From positions 1,616,483,711-1,616,547,710 of the forward strand of contig OY856409.1 of assembly GCA_963693085.1 (NCBI GenBank): a stretch of DNA of 64,000 nucleotides. Direction: 5' to 3'. A model generated the notes under the pieces. The model was not told the origin of the DNA, made no database searches, and saw nothing but the letters and a program-made list of their open reading frames with translations. Made by a program: the position numbers and the translations under genes. Position 1 is the first letter of the stretch. Every line of letters begins with the position of its first letter. Shown one piece after another: positions 23,607 through 35,600 of this stretch. The DNA comes from Alisma plantago-aquatica. Lineage: Eukaryota; Streptophyta; Magnoliopsida; Alismatales; Alismataceae.

Positions 23607-26600
23607 TATTATAGCTGATTTATTCTGAATTGTTGACCGTACTTTGACCAAAAATTATCGCTGTTTTTTGGATGTTTTCACAATTTTTTCTGAATCCCGA
23701 TTTTCCGGCCAGCCGAAAAGCTGTCGAATGTAGAATTTGTTACTATGACGAAGAGTAGATGGTATCATGACCTGAACATGGCATGGACACAGCCTAGATG
23801 TGTTCACTTTATTATTTTTGATATTTTAAGGCATGGACTCGGATGGACATGGCCCAAACGCTTCCACTTAATTTTGGCCTAGATATGGTGTGAACACAAC
23901 ATTAATACGAAACCAATTCACCATTTCACAAAGACCAACACAAACAGCACGTCTCATTCTCCCTCACCTCCTTCGCTGCAGCCCAGTATGACTCCTCCCA
24001 CATCTCCTCATGTCCTTCATATAAAAATATAGAATACATATTATAAATCATTTTATGCTTTTTGATCCAACATCATCATCATCATCTAAGCCTCCATCCC
24101 AATCATGTTGGAGTTGGCAACATAGATCCTTCTTTTCCAATCAGTTGTGTTGTGGGTCATATTCTGATCAAGATGTAAAGATTCAAAATCTCTCTTTATA
24201 AGCTCTTCCCATATTAATTTAGGCATGCCTCTCCTTTTAATAGTGCTTGATACAATAGCATCGCCATGTATAAGAATGTTAGCCAGTCTGCATTGTATAT
24301 GTCCATACCATATCAACCGGCCCTCGCACAATTTGTCCTCAATATTCACCACCCGCACTTAGTTCCTAATATAGTCATTTCTCAAGCGATCTTTTCTTGT
24401 CTTTCCACACACCCATCTCAGCATACGCATTTCAACTACATTCATCTTGTTGAGACCTTATTTCTTCACCGCTCAACACTGACTCCCATATAGCATGGAT
24501 GGTCATATATTTGTTCTATAAAACTTTTAAATCAAAGAGGGATTTTTCCGTCGCATAATACTCCAGTTACACTCCATTTCAACCATCCTACAGTAATCTT
24601 GTGACAAACATCATCTTGAACATCCCCATCTATTTGAATAATAGAACCAAAGTAACAAAATTTAGCACATTTATTACTCAATTTTGCTCCTACTAACCAT
24701 CCATCCATTTGATTCCAACACATTTCTCTAAAGTTCGACTTTATCGTTCAATCCACTAGTTTCGTGATCAACACAATATCATAAGCATATAACATGCACC
24801 AAGGAATATAATCTTGAACGTTCTTTGTCAACCCATCCATAATTCAACATTTGTATATAATGGTTTTTGTAATTTGACATGTGAATTTATTATAATACTA
24901 TTCTTCTCATACACTTTTGACTTTATACTATAAATGTACTATGCTTTCATCATACCATACGCAATGTTTGATTTCATGTTGAAAATTGCTAACTTGTTCA
25001 TCACCATCATCTAAGCCTCAATCCCAACCATTTCGAGGTCGGCTACATGGATCCTTCTTTCTCAACCAGATCTATTATGGGTCATATTCTGGTCAAAAAA
25101 TTATGATTCAAAATCTCTCTTTATAAGCTCTTCCCTCACACAGAACTTTGTTGTGATAGTCCATAGGTGAAGAAACAGGCTTACAATTCAGCATACTATG
25201 TCCTTCAAGAGGCTGAGGGCGTACCTTCATTGATATAAATAAGTGCCTAATGAGAATGCAACATTTCTATGCCCAAGAAGTAGAGAAATTGTCTTAGATA
25301 TTTGGTAATGTTGGACCGCATGTTTCAATGCTGAAATCTCATAGGCATCACTACTGATGATATTATGATTCAAAATCTCTCTTTATAAGCTCTTCCCTCA
25401 CACAGAACTTTGTTGTGATAGTCCATAGGTGAAGAAACAGGCTTACAATTCAGCATACTATGTCCTTCAAGAGGCTGAGGGCGTACCTTCATTGATATAA
25501 ATAAGTGCCTAATGAGAATGCAACATTTCTATGCCCAAGAAGTAGAGAAATTGTCTTAGATATTTGGTAATGTTGGACTGCATGTTTCAATGCTGAAATC
25601 TCATAGGCATCACTACTGATGATAATGATATCATCAACATAGATGGCGAGAATGATGGTTCCAGTTTGAGAAGAATTAATAAGAGACGGTGATCACTGGA
25701 CGATCTATAAAACCCAGGCTAGTGAGAACTCCATTGAGTTTTGTAAACTAGGCCCGTGGTGATTGCTTGAGGCATTACAAGAGCGTTTGAGAGGACAGAC
25801 TCTTTGTGAAGACTCACACTAAGTACAAAACTCCAAAGTTTGTTTCATATACACTTCTTCCTCTAAATCACCATGAAGGAAGGCAGTTTTATGTCAAGTT
25901 GGAACAGAGGTCAATCCATGTGAGTGGCAAGGGAGATTACAATCCTGATAGAGGTAATGTGAATAACCCGGTGATAAGGTTTCAAAGAAATCAACATTAT
26001 ATGTTTGGGTGAATCCTTTGGCAACAAGACGAACTTTAAGTCATTCCACCGATCCATCTGAATTAAATTTAATAAAGATACGTCTACAATCGAAAACATT
26101 TCTGTCAAGAAGAGGAACAAGATACCAAGTTTTATTCGCAGGCATCGCTGGCATTTCCTCGAGCATCGCAGCTTTTCAACCAAGGTGTTGCCCGACAATT
26201 TTTTAAAATCTGGATAGATTCGAGATGTTGGGCAATGGTAGTAGTATGGGAAAGCTTGGATAGGTAACGGGTATGAGATATAGGGTGGCAAAGAGTGCAA
26301 GAACATATACCTTTTCAGAGAGCCACAGCGTGATAGATCCTCAGGCGTGAATTTTAGAGTCAGAATATGCGCCGAGAGGAGGAATGTCAGGAGGATGGGT
26401 TATGGATTCATGATCCACTGGGTCTGAAAAATCAAGCTCAACAAACTCAATTGGAGACTGAGGCTAAGGCAGAGAAGATGGTGATGTAGAATCACATAAC
26501 ATATCAGATTCATGAAAAGTAACGTCGGCAGAGACATACATACAATGGTTGCTTGGACTATAACAACGATAACCTTTCTAGAAGGTAGAACTGCCAAGGA

Positions 26601-29600
26601 AACTATTTTAATAGATCTGGGATCAAGTTATGCACAAAAGCAGTCTACTTGAAAATAAACAAAGGAAGATGAAAAGTTTGTGCGGAAAAAATCAAAAAGG
26701 GAGTTTTATTCTGGAGAACAGAGGATAGTTGTCGATTGATAAGGTATCAATCAGTGAGAACAGTTTCTGACCAATATGGCTTAGATAATTTACCATAAAA
26801 TGTAAGAGCACAAGAGATATCAAGCAAATGACGATTTTTACGTTCTACCACTCCATTTTCTTGTAGGGTGTGAGCGCAGGAAGTCAGGAACGTTGATGGA
26901 TGTTTCCAGTTCTAGAGAAAAACAAAGATACCTGAGTCAAAATGTATTCTAAAGCATTGTCGGTTTGAAATATATTAATGGATTTATAAAATTTGTGTTA
27001 AAATTATTTCATGAAAATTATGAAAAACATCAATCATCTCATCACAGGATTTCAACAGATATAACAAAGTCATGTAAAATAAGTCACCAACAAAGGTAAT
27101 GAAATAACGGAATCCATTAAAACTATTTGTTTGAAAAATACAACAAATGTCACCGTGAATAACATCAAAGACTGTTTTTTACCATAGATTAGTTTCCTAG
27201 GAAAAGAACTCCTACGGTGCTTTCCAAACTCACTAGAGTCACATGGGAGACTTTTTCAACTAAATAAAGAGGGCTCCAAGTGCTTCAACTTCTGAAGGGA
27301 GGGATGGATGTAATGTTGCTTTAGCTAAAGAGATGTGCTCACAAGAAGGGAAAAAGAGGGAACGGCATCACCAAAATAATAAAAGCCATCGGCTCTTGAA
27401 CCCAATCCAATCATCCTAAAAGTCTGAGAATCTTGCATCACAAAATCATGGCTATCAAAGGTGATGTTGCAAGTAAAGGCATCAACTAACTTAGTAATGT
27501 ACATTAAATTAAATAGAAAATGAGGAATATAGTGAACAAACTTAAGTTTGAGACTAGGTGAGATATTAAGCTACCAGATCACTGTACAGTTGTAATGAAC
27601 CCATCTGCCACAGTGACAGATGAGGTAGGAATGAGGTTCAGTGGATGAAAGGAGGTGTTTCATACCAGTTATATGTTGGGTGGCCCTAGAGTCAACAATC
27701 CAAGATGAGTTGGATGCCAACATGGAGGCCCCGACATTACCATGGTTGGAGGCCATATGCGTTGAAGATGCCACATCGGATTGCAATGTCACAGATTTCC
27801 CAAATCCTGTGGAATATGGAGGAGCCAGTTGAGGGGATTCAGGCTAGTAAAAGTTGCTCATACTCAGCTGAAGAGATAGTGAAAGACAGATTCGGTGGTC
27901 CTTGGGCAACATGGACAACCCCAGTGCACGACTTTGCCCATAGGGATGATCGTGTTTCTGATAGCACTTCTCCTCCAGGTGGCATAACCTGTTGTGTTAA
28001 CATATATTCCTATTTTATGTATTCTGTTATTTGTTTTGTTATTTCCATATTATATGTGGACCTCTCTGTAATTGTTTCAGTAATATATATATGAGGGTGC
28101 ACACACTGTGCAACCCTACGCTTCCCACAACTGCTTTGTGTTTCACATGGTATCAGAGCAGTAAGATCCAGCCGCCACCCTCCCACCCCTCTCTCTTCTC
28201 CGGCCGCCCCCCCCCCCCTCACCCCGCCGCCGCCGGGCAGCAGCCGCCAGGGCCGGGCGCCCACACCGCCGCAGGGGCCGGTGCGCCTCCGCGGTTGATT
28301 GCCGCCGGCACGTTGGCTCCGTGAAGATCTGCAACTGTCCGGTGGCTTGAAGTTGGTGTGGCGTAGACCGCTCTTTCGGTCTTTTGCCTGCCTTCCCGTG
28401 TAGGTCGTTGTGCCACCGGGTTCTGTTCTGCGCTTCGGCGTAGACTATATGTGAGAGGTTCTTCTACGTAGTTCTGTGTCTGTTGTGCCTGTCTGACGGC
28501 GTAGACCGTCTCCTGCCTGATTGTGCCTGTTTACTTTTGTGCCTACTGCTCACATGGCGTCCTCGAGTGATGACTTTCGCCGTCAGGTTACGACTGTGAA
28601 GCTTGATGGGCGCAACTATCCACATTGGGTATGCTCCATGACGATCTATGCCAAATCCCAGGAAAAGTACTCACATCTTACCCGTGCTGGTCCGCCAGCA
28701 CCCGCAGAGGACGCTGACGCTAAAGATGTGAAGGCGTATGACGACTGGGTTCGTGATGACTCGACTGTGATGACATGGATTCTCAACAGCAGTGTTGAGA
28801 ACATTAGCGTCACACTTCTTCACTTGCCTACGGCGAAGCAGATGTGGGATCAGCTCGCCGGTACATACTCGCATAGTCAGAACCCCAAGAAAGTGTTTGA
28901 CATCACCAAGCAGCTGGGACGTCTACAATTCACGGGGACGGACATTGCGGATTACTTTTCTGACTTTACTGGATTGTGGGGTGAACTGGAATCCTATCAC
29001 CCTCTTTCCACAGACCTGGCTACCATGCAGCGTCAGCGCCAGGAGCTGCAGTTAGTCCAGTTTCTTTGTGGACTGCCCGAGTCCTACGATGGAGTTGTGG
29101 ACCAGATCCTAGCCAGTGACCCTCTGCCGTCACTACAGAGTGCCTACAAGTGTCTTCAGCATTTGCCTTCGTCTTCATCGTCTCTGGCTACTGATGTTTG
29201 GGAATCTTCTGCCCTTGCTGCAGCGTCTGGTCGTGGCCGTGGTCGTGGCCGTGGCCGTGGTCGTGGTCGTAGTCGCGGTCGTGGTCGTGGTCGCTTTACT
29301 GACAGCCGTCCTCCCCTGGGTGGAGGACGAGGACGGGCTGCTTCTGGTCGTGGAGCCTCTTCTACTGCCCCTACTGCTGGTGCGCGTCCTCAGTCAGGAC
29401 AGCGCCTTTGTACCTTCTGTGGCCGGTCCAACCATATTGAAGAGAAATGCTGGGGAAAATATGGTAAGCCGGCATGGGCCAATGCAGTTGTTGACTCTAC
29501 TACTACTGCATCAGAAGGAACGACTCAGCCTACTGACTCTGCCTCCTCGGGTGCGATTGCGGACTACATTCGTGCTGAGGTGGAGCGACTTCTTCTTGAG

Positions 29601-32600
29601 CGTGCTGGTGCGTCGTCTACAGCTTCGACTAGTGGAGCTCATGCTGCAGCTTATTCTGGTTATGACACTGCCTTCCTGATCTCTTCTTCTACTCCTGGTA
29701 ATACTAAGTGGGTCATCGACTCCGGTGCCTCTTCACATATTTCAGGAAATCGATCTCTGTTTAACAAATTATATAAACCTGCTCGACCCTCATCTGTTAT
29801 GCTGGCTGATGGTTCCAAGTCTGCGGTATCTGGAGTAGGGGATATTGTTTCTGACTTTCTGCTGAAATCTGCCTTATGTGCCTAGATTTCCTTTGAATCT
29901 ATTGTCTGTCAGCAAGATATTGAGAAGTCTACAGTGTAGTTTGACTTTTATTCCTAGTTCATGTGTTTTTCAGGACCTTCGCACGAGGATGAAGATTGGT
30001 GCGGGGTATGAAGGTGATGATGGACTATTCTACTTGGATCATTTGCCAAAAGCAGCTAAAGCAACTGTGATTCCTGCATTATCTACCTCGGTGTCTGCAT
30101 TCCAGTGGCACTACCGGCTGGGACATCCATCATCTGAAAAGCTTCGCCATTTAGTTTCTGATCTTGGCATTTGTAGTTTTCAGTGCGAGTCATGTCAACT
30201 TGGAAAGCAGACTAGAGTTGTTTATCCTAGACGCAGTCATATTAGCAGTAAAAATATGTTTGATCTAGTGCATTCTGATGTATGGGGCCCTTGTCATGTG
30301 CCGAGTCTATCTGGTCATAAGTATTTTATTCTGTTTATTGATGATTTTTCAAGGACTACTTCGTTGTTTATGATGAAAAGTAGGTCCGAAGTTTTGTCTA
30401 TTATCAAGTTCTTTTTTGCTATGGCTGAGCGTAAAAATAGACATGTGTTAGAGGTGGCTAGGACTATTATGATGCATACACATGTTCCTCGCTCTTTTTG
30501 GCCTGAGGCTATATTGACTGCTTGTTTTCTGATAAATAGAATGCCATCATCTGTGATTGGAAACAAAATACCTATTCAAGTTCTTCAACCAGATATTCAG
30601 TTATTTACTGTGCCTCCTCGGATTTTTGGATGTACCTGCTTTGTAAGGTTCCTTGGACCTGCTTCTGATAAACTGTCCCCTCGTGCTGAGAAGTGTATTT
30701 TTTTGGGATATTCTCGTACCCAGAAGGGATACAGATGTTACAGTCCTACTGCAAGAAAATGGTATACTAGCAGTGATGTAGTTTTTTTTTTAGGATACCC
30801 CTTACTATTCTACTCGCGGTGACAGTTTGCAGTCTGATCTTATTGCCTCCCCTCTACCTGTTACTACTGATTGTGTGCTTGATATTACTGACAATGTCAC
30901 TACTGAGGCTGCTAAACCTCCTATTATAGTTTATCAACGCAGGAACAGAGCACCTTCTACTCAAGAAACCCCCCATGAAAACCAATCTTCACCTCCAGAA
31001 GGTTCTACTACACCTGAGGTACATTCTGATCTTGATATACCCATTGCTCTTAGAAAGGGTACTCGTTCCTGCACATCCCACAGTATTGCTCAGTTTGTTT
31101 CTACTGATCATCTGAATGTTCATTCTAGCAATTTTGTATATGCCTTATCTGCTGTTGTTGTTCCAAAGAATATCCAGGATGCTCTACAGAGTACTGGATG
31201 GATGTCTGCTATGAAAGAGGAAATGTTGGCTCTTGCTGAACGAGATACTTGGGAGCTGGTGGATCCACCTCCTCAGTGCAAACCTGTAGGCTGCAGATGG
31301 GTGTATGCTGTGAAATATCAACCTGACGGCACTGTTGAAAGGCTGAAGGCACGATTAGTTGCTAAAGGCTACACCCAAACTTATGGTATTGGCTATTTTG
31401 AGACATTCTCTCCTGTTGCTCGTCTTAATTCTGTCAGAATTCTTCTTTCTGTTGCTGTTAATCTAGACTAGCCACTGTTGCAACTAGATGTGAAAAATGC
31501 CTTCTTGTATGGTGATTTACAAGAAGAAGTCTATATGGAGCAACCTCCTGGGTTTGTTGCTCAGGGGGAGTCTCACAAAGTTTGCAGGTTAAAGAAGTCT
31601 ATTTATGGGCTTAAGCAGAGTCCCCGTGCCTGGTTTGATAAATTGAGCAAAATTATGATTGACTTTGGGTTTCTGAGATCTCAGGTGGATCATTCGGTTT
31701 TCACGAAGAAGACTTCAGCTGGTATTATTATTCTGATTGTCTATGTTGATGATATTATCATATCTGGCAGTGATTCTATTGGTATTCAGGCTACTAAATC
31801 TCATCTAGGCAAGCACTTTGCTACCAAAGATTTGGGCAAACTTAGATATTTTCTGGGCATAGAAGTCTCTAGAAACTCTAATGCTCTTGTGTTGTCTCAG
31901 CGAAAATATGTCCTAGACATACTGCAGGAGACCGGTATGCTGGGAGCGAGACCTGCTGATATTCCTCTAGATCCTAATGTAAATTGGGATGATGACTCTT
32001 CTCCTCTCTTTGCTGATCATAAAAAGTACAGGAGGCTGATTGGTAAGCTCATTTATTTGACTGTCACTAGAGCTGATATTTCTACTGCAGTGGGCCTTCT
32101 TAGCAGGTACCTTGATAAACCCAGACAGTGTCACTGGGATGCTCTTTGTCAGATTCTACGATATTTGAAGAAGTCTCCTGGCAAGGGACTTCACTACAGG
32201 AAGCATGGACACTGTTCTCTTGAAGGGTACTCTGATTCTGATTATGCAGGCAACAGAGTTGACAGAAAATCTACTTCTGGGTATTGTACGTATGTTGGAG
32301 GTAATCTTGTTACCTGGAGGAGTAAAAAACAAAATGTTGTGGCCAGGTCCAGTGCTGAAGCTGAATATAGGGCCATGGCCCATACTACCTGTGAATTGTT
32401 GTGGGTGCGCTCTCTGTTAAAAGAGTTCGGGGTTGATTCTTCTTCTGCTATACCTATGCACTGTGACAATAAAGTTGCTATCTTCATTGCTAATAATCTA
32501 GTTTATCATGAGCGCACTAAACACATTGAAGTAGATTGTCATTTTATTCGGGAATCCATTCTTACTGGCAAGATCTGCACTCCCTTCACTCGTTCTGAAG

Positions 32601-35600
32601 ACCAATTTGCTGATATCTTCACCAAGCTGCTGGCGAAGAAGCAATTCTGCACACTGACGGACAAGTTGGGCATGATTGATATCTATGCTCCAACTTGAGG
32701 GGGAGTGTTAACATATATTCCTGTTTTATGTATTCTGTTATTTGTTTTGTTATTTCCATATTATATGTGGACCTCTCTGTAATTGTTTCAGTAATATATA
32801 TATGAGGGTGCACACACTGTGCAACCCTACGCTTCCCACAACTGCTTTGTGTTTCACATGTTGCAAAAAATACATTGTGACCTTTGGGATGTCCACGGCC
32901 ATGTCCACGTCCACGAGCAGTGGTAGCAATCTCCTGTGGTGATTCTAGTGGAGTGGAAGGCAAGAGTTAGACATCAGACTGCTGGAGACAAAAGAAGACA
33001 TCTTCCAGAGTGGGAAATTTGTCGCCTGCCAAAATAATACTACGAACTGGAGCATAGGCTGGATGAAGGTCATTGAGAAACTTGGCCGTGATAAGATTGC
33101 CCCACTCTTTGGTGATCTTCATAATACACGGGCTAAATATAGTTTAAGATGTTAAAACAAGATGACAATGGAATCAAAGTATTGGTCAAAAGTCCTATCA
33201 TCCTGATTTTTACCAAACAAATTTGCACCAGATTCTATAACGTCTCAAAGCATTCTTTTCCTGCGTGTAGTCATATACTTGGAGGCTATAGAAGGTTCCA
33301 TGTTGTTCCCATAGTTCCTCAGCATGTTTTTTCTATGAATTTCACCTTGTCTCTGGATTCCAGAATGGTTGATAGAGTTCACTTCATCCACAGCAGGTAA
33401 TTATCTCTATTCAACTTGATTATGGAGATAAGAGTTCTATCATTATAGACAATGGTTTGAGGTATTTTTTTGCCATCAGCCATGCGTTCATACAAGATGA
33501 AAAGTCACATCGGTAGGACGACGGTGGAGAAAGGTGTCAAAAAGTCACGCCGGTAGAACAAAGAAGGATATCACAGTAGCACACCAGTAGAGCAACAGTG
33601 GATATGAGCAATCAATGATAAGATGCATAGTGAAAGGAGAAAGCCAGAAATGAACACAACTGAAGCACTATCACATGAACCATGGTTGTATAGGCAGTTA
33701 GGCGACCAGGTGTTGCCTGGGGACGCCCAGGCGGAGGCCCAGGCGTTTCTAGGCATTTTGTTATATATATTATTTTAGAGGATATATGTTCAATTTATGA
33801 ATTAATATGATATATAGCTATACGTTATAAATACAAAATAGTGGATAAATAAATACAAATCAGTAAATAAATAAATGAATACAAATCAGTAGATTAATAA
33901 ATACAAATCGGTAGATAAATAAATACAAAACAGTAGATGAATAAATACAAATCGATATATAAATAAATATAAATTGGTAAAATAAATATAAATCAGTAGA
34001 TGAATAAATTATTTCAAAATCAGTAGACAAATAAATATTGAATGCAAATCCCAAATTTCAAATAAATAGATGAGGCGGCAGCAATAGTTGATGAATAGTT
34101 GTTGAGGGTGGGTTAGATTAGGGATTTCATGTATGAATATACATTATAAATACAAAATAGTGGATAAATAAATACAAATCAGTAAATAAATAAATACAAA
34201 TCAGTAAATAAATAAATACAAATCGGTAGATAAATAAATAAAAACAGTACTTAGTAGACAAATAAATACAAAACAGTAGATAAATAAATACAAGTCAGTA
34301 TATAAATAAATACAAATCAGTAGATAAATAAATACAAATCGGTAGATAAATAAATACAAACCAGTACTCAGTAGATAAATAAATACAAAACAGTAGATAA
34401 ATAAATACAATCAGTATATATATAAATACAAATTGTTAGACATAGATATAAATCGGTAGATGAATAAATAATTTCAAAATCAGTAGACAAATAAATATTG
34501 AATACAAATCCCAAATTTCAAATAAATAGATGGGGCAGCAGCGGTAGTTGATGAATAGTTGTTGGGGTGGGTTTGTTTATGGATTTTATATAGAGGTTTA
34601 GAATTAATAGGATTCATATTTAGGTTTTAGAGTAGGATTTAATACGATATTATACTAATAGGAATCCTATTTAGTATTAGGAATTATATAATTAATAGGA
34701 ATCAATAAAACAATTAAGTGGCCCAATCTGCCTGGGCGAGCCGCCTGGGCGGACGCTTAGACCGCCTAGGCAGACGCCTAGACCACCTAGCCCGCCTGGG
34801 TACATTGAATGTACTGGGCACCTGGCTTTGGAGGACCCAAGGGCCGCCTGGGCGCCCCCCCTGTACAACACAGACATGAACTATGATAGGAAAGAAATAA
34901 TAGATCCCTAACAATTAACGACTGATTTAGGACGTCTTAGGCTTTATTCTACGCATTTTTGCTTTACTTTTATAGTTAGGGACTTAAGTGAAGACTTTTC
35001 CGTTAATGTACTTAGTCGTAAATCTTTTATGCTTTCCTTTATTTTAGGTGTTATTTAATTCCGAATTTTCTTAAACAAGAGTTTTTTCGATTATTTATGG
35101 ATAATGTTATAAAAGCCAGCCTTGGTGCCTTTGTCCATGCAGTTGAATATGTTTTGAGAAAAAGATTATTTAATGTTATCTAATTTGTTCTTCTTCTTCA
35201 CGATGTGTTCCACATCAACGGCACTCACCCATGTACGTGGAGAAAATACATGGGGAGGAAAGTAAGAAGAGAGGGGTCTGAGATTGTTACAACTTTGGTT
35301 TGAAAAATGGATCCCTACCGTGTCGAGATCAAATATGCCACTAGTCAGATCCGGTGGGTGACCAAGAAGAGGAGTACCAGTCTAGTTCCAACGAAGGTTG
35401 TTATGCTAGAAAGCGCCAAATGGGCCACGGGTGCAACTTCAAAACGGACGATGACCTGCAATTGCCATACCGACAGATCAAGCGATCCGATGTAGAGATC
35501 CCCCCAAGACAACAGCAACAAGAACGGGCCGCCAGAAATCACTACCCAGCCAGAGGCAGGACAGCGCTTGGTAGCCCTGGCAACCACCCCGCGAGCAACG

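Larger units (their letters stand above)
19237..23747 (+). mobile_element. hAT transposon, autonomous-type but decayed, 4.5 kb
   Basis: A perfect 8-bp target duplication, ACGAAGAG (19229-19236 and 23748-23755), flanks 12-bp inverted repeats CATAGTAACAAA. It encodes a BED-finger/DUF659/hAT-C transposase, now broken. The 5' third (19460-20460) is C/T-rich and non-coding. A MITE (23116-23537) is nested near the 3' end. Confidence 0.88.
27995..32858 (+). mobile_element. Copia D: complete, recent, defective LTR retrotransposon
   Basis: 4864 bp with TGTTG target duplications, 153-bp LTRs (27995-28147 and 32706-32858) differing at one base (CCTATTTT versus CCTGTTTT), primer site (28148-28161) and polypurine tract (32695-32705). 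Gene order gag-protease-integrase-RT-RNase H is Ty1/copia. Despite its youth it carries a frameshift near 29874, loss of the middle of the integrase near 30423, a frameshift in a T10 run at 30782-30791 and a TAG at 31469-31471. It interrupts copia E and lies in intron 4 against the gene's direction. Confidence 0.95.

Noticed and set aside
25100..25623. LTR pair
   Set aside because: Units are directly adjacent with no interior, no TG/CA ends, and they span an RTE/copia joint; it is a tandem duplication.
33860..34410. Ile/Tyr/Phe-rich repetitive frames
   Set aside because: Translation of the AATAAATACAAATCAGTAGAT minisatellite.
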